Below are positions 53,685 to 61,472 of a stretch of DNA of 64,000 bases, piece by piece. Source of the DNA: Planctomycetota bacterium (GTDB taxonomy: Bacteria; Planctomycetota; E44-bin39); assembly GCA_004376375.1 (NCBI GenBank), contig SOJX01000118.1, positions 26,196 through 90,195 of the forward strand, in the 5' to 3' direction. The position numbers were made by a program, and so were the translations under genes. Numbering within the stretch: the first letter of the stretch is position 1; each line of letters starts with the position of its first letter. The notes beneath the pieces were generated by a model. The model ran no database searches. It was not told the DNA's origin and saw nothing but the letters and a program-made list of their open reading frames with translations.

Positions 53685-56600
53685 CTATTCTGATACACGC
53701 CTGACGCGCGCCTTATCCGCAGCCTTCGGCAATACGCCGGCCAGGCGTTCACGCAGGTAGTGCAGGTGCGGTATCAGCGAACGATTGGGTTCCCCGCTTC
53801 CATCGTAAAAATTGCAGATGATCGGAACCCCGTAGCGCTCCTCGATAGTCGGGAACATGCCGGACGTAAACGTCCCGGGCATGCAGAACGTCGGCGATGC
53901 GTTCACAACGGCCTGAACGCCCTCTTCTTCTATCATGATCACTGTGCGGCCGAGCGTGAGGATCGACTCGCCCTGAAATTCGTATGGCACGTAGCGGCCG
54001 CCTTTTTCCATTACGTGCTCCATCGGGGGGTCAAGCCGGTCGCGTAACAGTTCGCCCGCAATGTCTGTATAAAATTTCTCACGCGAGTGGAAAAACTTGT
54101 TCTTGAGATACGCATAGAGCCTTTGCCGGATTTTAAACGTCCCCTTCATCAGGTACTTGGTTATGAAATCCGTGTAAAGAATCCACTCGGCAATTGAAGC
54201 TTGAAGCGCTTCACCGCCGAGGCGCTCGATCTCGCGGACAAGAAAACCGTTGGAGAAATCCGCGCTCCGCACGTATATTTCGCCGACCACGCCGATCAGC
54301 GGGCGGCTGCCGAGTTCATGAGTCCTGATTGCGGTCACATCCCGAACAAACGCACCGAGAGCACCCGGAATGTCAGCGCCGCGCTCGCGGGCAAACTGAG
54401 TTTCCAGTTCTTTCTGGTAATAGGCCAGCACATTATCAGTCTGGCCTTCTTCCATTTCGTACGGCCGGATCTTGCTGCCGACCTTATGCATGATGTCGCC
54501 GACCACGACCGCGTCCCAGAGCAGCTTCCTGAGAGGTGATGATAAACCCCCGTATGCGTTCTCGCTGCTCGGCGTAATCACGACAACGCCATCCATGCCC
54601 AGCTTCTTGAATGCGAGGGACTGCAGCACGTGATACTGCCCGAAACGGCAGGGGCCCGTGGCCATCGGCATGAATAACGCAGTGCGCTGCGGCGGCACTC
54701 CGGAATCCTTGACCTTTTGCAGAAACCCGCCCAGGGTTGAAGGGCAGGGCAAGCACTCGCCTCCGGAGCAGTGCTTCAATCCAAGGGCGAGAATTTCTTC
54801 ACTTTCATCAAGCACCTCACACTTGTAGCCAAATCGCCTGAAAGAGGCCGCAAACAATGGAGAAATTATTGAGTCCATCACAGGCATGAACAGTGTGTGG
54901 TCCCGTGTGAGTTTTTTATTTATAACGTGGCGCGTCGGCCTGGCAGCCTCGTCCGGCCTCCACGCCCGGAAAGCCTCTATGGCCGCCTCGATGCGCGTAA
55001 GGTAGCCCGCGTCCGCCCCGTGCGCGTCAAGCTGCAACGTAACGTGAGGCTTGCGGCGGCCAGCCATTATGTGCTTGAAATATGAAAGCAGGTAACTGTC
55101 CGGCCCACATGAAAAATTTGTGAGAAAAACTCCGAACAGGTTTGGATGATCTCTTATCACATCGGCGGCAGCCAGGATTGTCTGGCCGTACGCCCAATAC
55201 ATGCCCGGCCAGTCTTCGGCAGTCCTGCCATAATTCAGCGGGACAAATTCGACCGGAAAAACAGTGATTCCCTTTTCCGCGATTTTCTTAGGCAGGTCAA
55301 GCGATAGGATAGAATCGATGGTGTTATACGGCCTTCCCACTACAACGACCGCCATTTTGCCTTCACGTTCGACCTCGGCAAGTCGCTCCCGTCCGGCATC
55401 CAGGCAGCGGGCATTGAACTCTGACAACGCCGTTTTTCCGGCTCTAAGGGCACTTCGCACCTCGTCCTGACGCACACCGAGCTTGGGCCCTAAATCCTTC
55501 ATCAGAAGATTTACTGAAAACCGTTCGGACCTGTTCAGTTCGAAAACGGGCCTCAACAGGCGGTTCTCATGTATATCCGGGAAAAGAGCCTTGACGAGCG
55601 CGGGATGAGACTGGACATGCGGGCAGAAATGCGAGTTGGAAAATCCCTGTCTTTGCTCTTCGCGAATCATGTAAGGGAAAAAATAGTAATCCGCATCCAT
55701 CTCAGTCACGGCACGTGCATGACCGAGGCCGAGAACGACAGGCGCGCAAAATTCAGCCGTCTTCATGCTTTCACCCGCCACGAGAGTCTCGTTTGTGCTG
55801 GGCGGGGAAATCTTCAATTCATAGCCCAACTCGGCAAAAAAGGCGCGCCAGAACGGCAGGTAACCGTAGGAAGTCAGCGACCTGGGGGCTGCAACCACAC
55901 CCCGTTTGTCTGCAATCTTCCTGGCGCCAATAGAGCGTTGAAGCTTTTTCTGAAGCTTGAACAGGTCATACTCCGGCAGCTTCTTCCGAACCGGGCCGGT
56001 ATCCGCATCATCGCGCCCGCATTTGAAACCCCACTTTACGCACCCGTTACCCATAGTGACAACGGTAATCGCACATTCATTGGTGCAAAAGGTGCATTGC
56101 TCCCGGGTGGTAACGGTTTCCTCATTCGCAAACCCGATTCCCCGGAAAGTGCTCTCTCCCTTCACTTCATCGAGCACCATCAGGCTCATGCCGAGCGCGC
56201 CGGTAACGTGGCAATAAGGGCTCACCGCAATGGGCTTACCGAGTTCCTCTTCGAACGCGGCAACGAGCGCCTTGTTACGGGCCGTAGCACCCTGGAAGTA
56301 GACGCGGTCGCCTATGTGCAGGCCGTCAACCACCTTATTCAGATAATTATCGCGAACCGAGAATAGGACGGCCGCTGCAATCTCGCGCTTTGAATATCCG
56401 GCAGCCATCAGCGCCTCGAGGTCGCGCTCCATGTAGACGGTGCAGCGGTCGGAGGTGAAGGGCGCCTGCATGCCCATTACGAAATCGGCGTACTCCCAGA
56501 TGGAGATGTCGAGTTTTTTCGCCTGTTCCTCGATAAAGCTGCCGGTCCCCGCCGCGCAGACGTAGTTCATAACAGAGTTATAGACTATCCCGTTCTGCAA

Positions 56601-57887
56601 CTGGGTAAACTTCGCGTCCTGACCGCCGAGCTCGATTATCGTGTCAACCTCGGGGTCGATGAAGGTCGCCGCCCTCGCGTGGGCGGTGATTTCATCAAGC
56701 TCAATGTCGGCGCCTACGACCTTGCGGATAAATTTCCGCCCGCTGCCGGTCGTCCCGGCGCCGATGACCTGGAAAGACGCGCCCGTCCTGCGCTCCGTCT
56801 CGCGAATCGCGGAAAACAGGTGTTTTACCGCCTGAATCGGGTTGCCCGCGGTCGCACGGTAATAAATTGCCAGCATTTCCCGGTCGGGGGTGACAAGGGT
56901 GCACTTCGTCGAGGTTGAGCCGATATCGATTCCAAGTGCAATCGGATAAACTTCGCCGGGTATTAACTCCTGCACCAGCGCGGCCTCAGTTTCGTTCCCG
57001 TCGATATGAAAATCGTGGTATTTGAATTCAGGATAATCTGAAAGCTTAAGCTCCAGCGGAGGACGGATTACTTTTTTCTTCTGTCCCTCTTCCTCTTTTA
57101 CCGAAATCTTATTAATTACTATGCGGGCCGGCCTTGCCGAGTTCTTGGCGTAAAGCGCAGCGCCTATGGCGCCGGTAAGCTCGGGCCGTTCCGGCACCTG
57201 TATCTTCATCCCGATACGCTTTTCTACAGCCTTAACAACCTCGGGGTTCCGCGCCACGCCGCCGATCATTACCGTTTTACCGCTTATCGCACGGCCCTGC
57301 AGAAGCTGGTCGATCGCGCTGCGGCCAAGCCCGCGGCAAAGGCCGGCGGCGATGTCTTCCGGCTCGAAACCCGCCTGCTGCAGGTGAATGATATCTGATT
57401 TGGCAAACACGGCGCAGCGCGTGGCGACCGAGGGACAGCTCTTTGCACACGCGGCTTTAAGGTGCAGCTCTTCGGGCTTGAATTCCAGGCGGAGCGCCTG
57501 CTGGTCCAGAAACGCGCCGGTACCCGAGGCGCAGGCCAGGTTGGAAGAATGCTTGCTATACTCGCCGCGCTCATTTGTCCTGATAAGGGTAAATGAGCCT
57601 GCGCCTATGGCAACGATATTGCGGGCATCATTTATATAAGCACGGGTCCCGTCCAGCTGCGCAACGACGGAATCGATAAAAGGCCCAATACCCGCGATCT
57701 TCGTTGCTCCCGAGCCCGTCTTGGCGCACCCGACGATTTCAGAAAGGGAAATCTCATCCAGCTTGCCGCGCAGAACACCCATGGGGTTTCCGCGATGTGC
57801 TTCGTAAGCGTTGCGAACAAGGTTGCCCTGCTCATCGAGGATGGCAAGGCTCAGATAGAGCGAACCTATATCAATACCGAGATACAT
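53685..57887 (-). CDS. giant 2-hydroxyacyl-CoA dehydratase-type activase with HgdB-like C-terminus
   Basis: The 1400-residue protein starts at ATG 57887, with GGAGGAAGGA just before; TTG 57902 would add five residues. Residues about 1-260 and 315-570 are two BadF/BadG/HgdC-type ATPase domains, each with a 4Fe-4S ligand loop (ACASGTGAFLDQQ and CAAGTGSFIEEQ). The middle has CTFCTNECAITVV, a DUF2229-type Cys motif, and the rest resembles the HgdB/BcrB dehydratase-subunit fold (PYNTIDSILSLDLPKKI, PCPSTLGGF). Such activases use ATP to push single electrons into radical dehydratases or reductases. The large fused form is found in many anaerobes and lacks an assigned substrate. The gene has its own promoter (57965-57993). 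Confidence 0.86.
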   Translation of the reverse strand: MYLGIDIGSLYLSLAILDEQGNLVRNAYEAHRGNPMGVLRGKLDEISLSEIVGCAKTGSGATKIAGIGPFIDSVVAQLDGTRAYINDARNIVAIGAGSFTLIRTNERGEYSKHSSNLACASGTGAFLDQQALRLEFKPEELHLKAACAKSCPSVATRCAVFAKSDIIHLQQAGFEPEDIAAGLCRGLGRSAIDQLLQGRAISGKTVMIGGVARNPEVVKAVEKRIGMKIQVPERPELTGAIGAALYAKNSARPARIVINKISVKEEEGQKKKVIRPPLELKLSDYPEFKYHDFHIDGNETEAALVQELIPGEVYPIALGIDIGSTSTKCTLVTPDREMLAIYYRATAGNPIQAVKHLFSAIRETERRTGASFQVIGAGTTGSGRKFIRKVVGADIELDEITAHARAATFIDPEVDTIIELGGQDAKFTQLQNGIVYNSVMNYVCAAGTGSFIEEQAKKLDISIWEYADFVMGMQAPFTSDRCTVYMERDLEALMAAGYSKREIAAAVLFSVRDNYLNKVVDGLHIGDRVYFQGATARNKALVAAFEEELGKPIAVSPYCHVTGALGMSLMVLDEVKGESTFRGIGFANEETVTTREQCTFCTNECAITVVTMGNGCVKWGFKCGRDDADTGPVRKKLPEYDLFKLQKKLQRSIGARKIADKRGVVAAPRSLTSYGYLPFWRAFFAELGYELKISPPSTNETLVAGESMKTAEFCAPVVLGLGHARAVTEMDADYYFFPYMIREEQRQGFSNSHFCPHVQSHPALVKALFPDIHENRLLRPVFELNRSERFSVNLLMKDLGPKLGVRQDEVRSALRAGKTALSEFNARCLDAGRERLAEVEREGKMAVVVVGRPYNTIDSILSLDLPKKIAEKGITVFPVEFVPLNYGRTAEDWPGMYWAYGQTILAAADVIRDHPNLFGVFLTNFSCGPDSYLLSYFKHIMAGRRKPHVTLQLDAHGADAGYLTRIEAAIEAFRAWRPDEAARPTRHVINKKLTRDHTLFMPVMDSIISPLFAASFRRFGYKCEVLDESEEILALGLKHCSGGECLPCPSTLGGFLQKVKDSGVPPQRTALFMPMATGPCRFGQYHVLQSLAFKKLGMDGVVVITPSSENAYGGLSSPLRKLLWDAVVVGDIMHKVGSKIRPYEMEEGQTDNVLAYYQKELETQFARERGADIPGALGAFVRDVTAIRTHELGSRPLIGVVGEIYVRSADFSNGFLVREIERLGGEALQASIAEWILYTDFITKYLMKGTFKIRQRLYAYLKNKFFHSREKFYTDIAGELLRDRLDPPMEHVMEKGGRYVPYEFQGESILTLGRTVIMIEEEGVQAVVNASPTFCMPGTFTSGMFPTIEERYGVPIICNFYDGSGEPNRSLIPHLHYLRERLAGVLPKAADKARVRRVSE

Positions 57888-57964
57888 TCCTTCCTCCAAC
57901 ACCTGCCGGAGACCGCATACACCAACTTCCGCAAAAGCGCCCCGGCTGCAAACAAAGACCTACT

Positions 57965-57993
57965 ATTCTATCGACAGGAGTATTTGGTTTCAA
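57965..57993 (-). promoter_or_regulatory. sigma70-type promoter for the activase gene
   Basis: Minus-strand TTGAAA (57993-57988), a 17-base spacer and TAGAAT (57970-57965) lie about 80 bases before ATG 57887. Other parts of the 57888-58074 gap show no feature. Confidence 0.65.
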
Positions 57994-58074
57994 GAGATTT
58001 TTCGGTCTCAGGGGAAATCATATTCGCCGGTAAAAGGATGATGTAAATCCGCGCAATCCCGCAAAGGACGACAC

Positions 58075-59076
58075 CTATTTCCGCTCGAGGCGCTCTTCCC
58101 AGTTGCGGAGAGTGTCACTGTCCGGATAAATTGAAAGGCCGTCCTGTATCGCTTTTTTCGCTTCTTCCGTTTTGCCCATCTTATCATAAGTCATTGCCAT
58201 TCCCGTGAACGCGGTTACACCCGTACTCTCATCAACCCCGTGCTTTTTAGCGAGGGAAATCAATCCCTTAAAGTCCTTTTCCGCCTGGTCCAGCTGCCCC
58301 GGCATGAAATAACAGAAAAACCCCCTCGACATCATGGCCTGGTGGTCATTCGGGTTTTTCGCCAGAACCTTTCCGAAACCGTTTATAGCTTTCATGACTG
58401 CTTCGCCCATCGTCATCCCATGACGTATAGGATCATCTTTCATTTTCAACCTGTAATAGGACAAATCAGCACTCATCGCGGCTGCCTGGTTATAAAGCAG
58501 GTCGACGTTCTCGGGATCGTTTTCAAGCGCCGTATCGTAGATTTCGTGAAGCCTCTTCATCCACGCCTCGAGGACCGACGCGTTCTGACACCGCCACAAC
58601 TGGCCGGAAAGCTCCTCCATGGCATCACGGTCTTCCGGGTCAAGCTCAAGCCGCCTGAGAAGCTCGCGAACTTTTTTGGCAATCTTTCTTTCCTTCTCCG
58701 CACTGGTATTACTTGCATTCGCCGAGGCCGCGGCTGCAATGTCAGCCATATTTCCTGCTGTTGGCTTTCCAGCTCCCTTTTTACCGCCCGCCAGCTTCAG
58801 GTTCTCTTTTTTCAGGGCCTCGATTTCCTTTTCCTTTGTTTCAAGGGTCCTGGCCTTGGCGCCGAGCTTTTCCTCGTACTCTTTCCGAATCTCTTCCATT
58901 TCTGCATCATGAATCTTCTGCCATGATTCTTTTCCGTTTTCGAGAATCCTCTCCTTCGCAGATTTGCCCGGGCTGCCGCTGCCTTCCTGCCATCCAATCA
59001 AATACCCGATGAATCCTGCGATGATCAAAAGCACTAAGACCGCCGCCGCCCCAAATACTGTTCCAATGCCGCGCAT
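58075..59076 (-). CDS. membrane-anchored TPR-like protein
   Basis: This 333-residue protein starts at ATG 59076 (AAAGGGG 7 bases upstream); an in-frame start at 59100 adds eight residues and lacks such a site. One N-terminal membrane helix (GTVFGAAAVLVLLIIAGFIGYLIGW) is followed by a charged coiled-coil (about 40-90, LGAKARTLETKEKEIEALKK) and a C-terminal TPR domain (about 130-330; HGVDESTGVTAFTGMAMTYDKMGKTEEA). It is probably anchored in the cytoplasmic membrane with the repeats outside. It has a good promoter (59108-59137), divergent from the mtnP-like gene. Function unknown. Confidence 0.78.
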   Translation of the reverse strand: MRGIGTVFGAAAVLVLLIIAGFIGYLIGWQEGSGSPGKSAKERILENGKESWQKIHDAEMEEIRKEYEEKLGAKARTLETKEKEIEALKKENLKLAGGKKGAGKPTAGNMADIAAAASANASNTSAEKERKIAKKVRELLRRLELDPEDRDAMEELSGQLWRCQNASVLEAWMKRLHEIYDTALENDPENVDLLYNQAAAMSADLSYYRLKMKDDPIRHGMTMGEAVMKAINGFGKVLAKNPNDHQAMMSRGFFCYFMPGQLDQAEKDFKGLISLAKKHGVDESTGVTAFTGMAMTYDKMGKTEEAKKAIQDGLSIYPDSDTLRNWEERLERK

Positions 59077-59107
59077 ATCTGACCCCTTTCCGTAATACAA
59101 TCATGAC

Positions 59108-59137
59108 ATAATAACTCTATGACCCCTTACAAGTCAA
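59108..59137 (-). promoter_or_regulatory. sigma70-type promoter for the TPR gene
   Basis: Minus-strand TTGACT (59137-59132), an 18-base spacer and TATTAT (59113-59108). It forms a divergent pair with the promoter at 59162-59190. Confidence 0.65.
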
Positions 59138-59161
59138 CCATGCAAGGCAAATCTTTTTCCC

Positions 59162-59190
59162 TTGCAATGATATTTTAACGTGATTAGAAT
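59162..59190 (+). promoter_or_regulatory. sigma70-type promoter for the phosphorylase-deaminase unit
   Basis: TTGCAA (59162-59167), 17 bases and TAGAAT (59185-59190). The predicted start is near 59197, so the heptamer array at 59209-59283 lies in the 5' leader of the mRNA. Confidence 0.65.
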
Positions 59191-59208
59191 GCGATTTATT
59201 GCGTATCT

Positions 59209-59283
59209 TTAGTGGTTAGTGGTTAGTGGTTTGTCGTTTGTATTTTTCTTTACTAACCACTAACTACTAACTACTAACAACTA
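59209..59283. repeat. 7-base-period inverted array (ttagtgg/actaacc)
   Basis: Heptamers ttagtgg (three times), tttgtcg and tttgtat start at 59209. The complementary run actaacc, actaact, actaact, actaaca spans 59252-59279 with a partial unit to 59283. At least 12 bases pair perfectly. A 12-base palindrome tctctatagaga (59284-59295) sits between it and ATG 59302. As leader RNA it could fold into a hairpin close to the ribosome-binding region. Confidence 0.85.
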
Positions 59284-59301
59284 TCTCTATAGAGAACCAG
59301 T

Positions 59302-60174
59302 ATGGCTGAAGCGACAAAGCAATTGGGAATAATAGCGGGAAGCGAGGCACACAGCCTGCTCGAAGGCGGACTGGGCGGAGAACCGGTACAGGTCGAGCCG
59401 ACGCCGTTCGGGGAAGCTCAGCCCGTCTTCCGCGTTAAAAAAGACGATACGGCATTCCTCGTCCTCTGCAGGCATGGAACAGGCGGTTACAATATCTCAG
59501 CGCCGTTTGTCAACTACCGCGCAAATATCTGGGCCCTGAAATCGCTCGGCGTAACGCATGTTATCGCATGGAGCGGGCCGGGCGCGATAAATCCTGAATA
59601 TGCCGTCGGCTCTTACGTGATTCCCGACGACCTGCTCGACGAGACCCGCAGCCGCGCGCAGACGTTTTTTGAAAACACCGGCCTCGGCTTCGTACGGCAG
59701 AGCCCGGTCTTCTGCCCCACCCTCTCCGATATTCTGGCCGGGATACTCGGCAACCTCGAGGCCGAGTTTACGCGCGGCGCAACCTACGTGGTAACGGAAG
59801 GACCGCGGCTGGAAACCCCGGCTGAAATACGGAAGTTCAAAATGCTGGGTGCGGACCTCGTCGGGATGACGCTGGCGCCGGAGGTCTTTCTTGCAAAAGA
59901 GCTGGAAATGCACTACGCGGCGATCTGCTACGTAACAAACGCCGCGGAAGGCGGCAAGTCGGACTTCAAACCGGGCGTGCTCTTTGAAGGGCTGGCATCT
60001 GAAAACGACAAGGCGGCGGCGCACGCCGCTCTTGAACGCTTTCCCGAGATTATAAGCGAAGCGGCCCGGAAACTCGCGGGTTTCGGGCAAAGCTGCTCCT
60101 GTGACCATGCAATGGAACGCTATCGCAGACGCGGCATCATAGGCGAAGACTTCAGGACATGGATAAAACCATAA
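59302..60174 (+). CDS. MTAP-family purine nucleoside phosphorylase (methylthioinosine-type pocket)
   Basis: This 290-residue protein is homologous to methylthioadenosine phosphorylase. VTEGPRLETPAEIRKFKMLG (164-183) and APEVFLAKE (192-200) match the core, and RHGTGGYNISAPFVNYRAN the N-terminal half. At the base-recognition position the usual Asp is replaced by Asn 213 with Ala 214 (VTNAAEGG), which in this superfamily favours 6-oxopurines such as methylthioinosine. The phosphate loop is GSEAHS instead of GGTG, so catalysis may differ. The start lacks a good ribosome-binding site and is preceded by a palindrome. It overlaps the deaminase gene by 16 bases. Confidence 0.82.
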   Translation: MAEATKQLGIIAGSEAHSLLEGGLGGEPVQVEPTPFGEAQPVFRVKKDDTAFLVLCRHGTGGYNISAPFVNYRANIWALKSLGVTHVIAWSGPGAINPEYAVGSYVIPDDLLDETRSRAQTFFENTGLGFVRQSPVFCPTLSDILAGILGNLEAEFTRGATYVVTEGPRLETPAEIRKFKMLGADLVGMTLAPEVFLAKELEMHYAAICYVTNAAEGGKSDFKPGVLFEGLASENDKAAAHAALERFPEIISEAARKLAGFGQSCSCDHAMERYRRRGIIGEDFRTWIKP

Positions 60175-61394
60175 TCACTGCCGACTATCTGCTTGACGCG
60201 CAGGGCAAGACCCAAAAGGGATGGGGTATCCTCGTCCGGGGCGCCGTGATTGAAAAAGCCGGACCGCTGAATGATATTCTTTCCGTTTCCCAAAACACTG
60301 AAGCAGTCGACCTCGGCCGGGCACTCCTGTCACCGGGTCTCATCAACTGCCACAACCATCTCGAGCTTACGGCACTCGGCCCCCGGATACACAGAACAAA
60401 AATATTCACCGACTGGCTCGACGAGGTGAGGGAACTCAGGGACAGCCTTGACGACGATTATCTCGTCGAAAGCACCGTGCAGGGCGTTGATGAATCCATC
60501 GCAGCCGGCGTCACGACGGTAGTCGACCACTGTAAATCCGGTACTGCGCGAAAAGCGCTGGAATCGAAACCCGTCAGGGCGATTATCGCCCACGAGCTTA
60601 TCGCATTCGACCGCAAGACGTTCGCGGAAAGTAAACCGGGATGGAAAGAGCGGCTCGCATGGCCCGAGTCCGAACGCTTCCGGCACGGCCTCGCCCCCCA
60701 TGCGCCGTACTCAACTTCTAAAGAACTTCTCGAATGGGTAAAGCGCTATAAAGACGAGCGGGATTTCGTAATCTCAATGCATACCCTGGAAAATCCGCAC
60801 GAGGTCGAGTTCCTCGAGACCGGCCGCGGATACTTCCACGACTTTCTCGAGCACCTGGGAATCCTCCAGGACGATTTCGACCCGCCCGGCGTAGGTCCTG
60901 TTGAATTTCTGAACGATCTCGGCCTGCTTGGGAAAAAATTCATCCTGGTCCACGGCAATTACCTGACGGATGAAGACATCGAAATCGTCCGCGCAGGCGG
61001 TACGACCGTGTGCTACTGCCCCCGCTCGCACCATTATTTTTACCATGAGAATTACCCTTTAAAGAACCTGCTGAAGGCAGGGATAAACGTTGCCCTTGGT
61101 ACGGATTCAATGGTTTCCAACTGGTCGCTCTCCATGCTTGAAGAAATGCGATTCGTTTATGAAAACTACGAGGCTGTCAGCCCGGAAACAATTTTCAGAA
61201 TGGCAACGCGGAACGGCGCCCGCGCAATCGGCGAAGAAAAAAAACTCGGCTGCCTCGCGGAAGGCTACGCCGCCGATATAATCGCCATCGCTCTCCCGCA
61301 GAAAAGCGATAACGCGCTGAAAGATGCGCTGTCACCCGAAGCAAAAACGATTTTCACAATGATCGGCGGCGATACCGCATATAAGAATATGTAG
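60159..61394 (+). CDS. amidohydrolase of the MTA/SAH deaminase (or aminofutalosine deaminase) group
   Basis: The 411-residue metal-dependent amidohydrolase is of TrzA/AtzA type. Metal ligands are visible as His 65 and His 67 (NCHNHLEL), HGLAPHAPYST, VISMHT, LVHGNYL and ALGTDSMVSNW. The family includes 5'-methylthioadenosine/S-adenosylhomocysteine deaminase and aminofutalosine deaminase; sequence by eye does not separate them. Its partner encodes a phosphorylase with a 6-oxopurine-type pocket, so methylthioadenosine deamination to methylthioinosine fits best. The stop TAG lies in a REP-like element (61391-61457), which may have shortened the protein. Confidence 0.85.
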   Translation: MDKTIITADYLLDAQGKTQKGWGILVRGAVIEKAGPLNDILSVSQNTEAVDLGRALLSPGLINCHNHLELTALGPRIHRTKIFTDWLDEVRELRDSLDDDYLVESTVQGVDESIAAGVTTVVDHCKSGTARKALESKPVRAIIAHELIAFDRKTFAESKPGWKERLAWPESERFRHGLAPHAPYSTSKELLEWVKRYKDERDFVISMHTLENPHEVEFLETGRGYFHDFLEHLGILQDDFDPPGVGPVEFLNDLGLLGKKFILVHGNYLTDEDIEIVRAGGTTVCYCPRSHHYFYHENYPLKNLLKAGINVALGTDSMVSNWSLSMLEEMRFVYENYEAVSPETIFRMATRNGARAIGEEKKLGCLAEGYAADIIAIALPQKSDNALKDALSPEAKTIFTMIGGDTAYKNM

Positions 61395-61457
61395 GGGCGG
61401 GTTTCAAACCCGCCCTCTTATTACGCAATATCGGGCGGGTCACAGACCCGCCCCTAC
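61391..61457. repeat. two-hairpin REP-like element (REPIN-like)
   Basis: Two hairpins, gggcgggtttcaaacccgccc and gggcgggtcacagacccgccc, lie in opposite order between the outer ends gtaggggcggg (61391) and cccgcccctac (to 61457). A REP doublet of this design is what RAYT transposases mobilise. Its first bases supply the TAG stop of the deaminase gene. Confidence 0.88.
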
Positions 61458-61472
61458 AAACCGGGAAATAAC

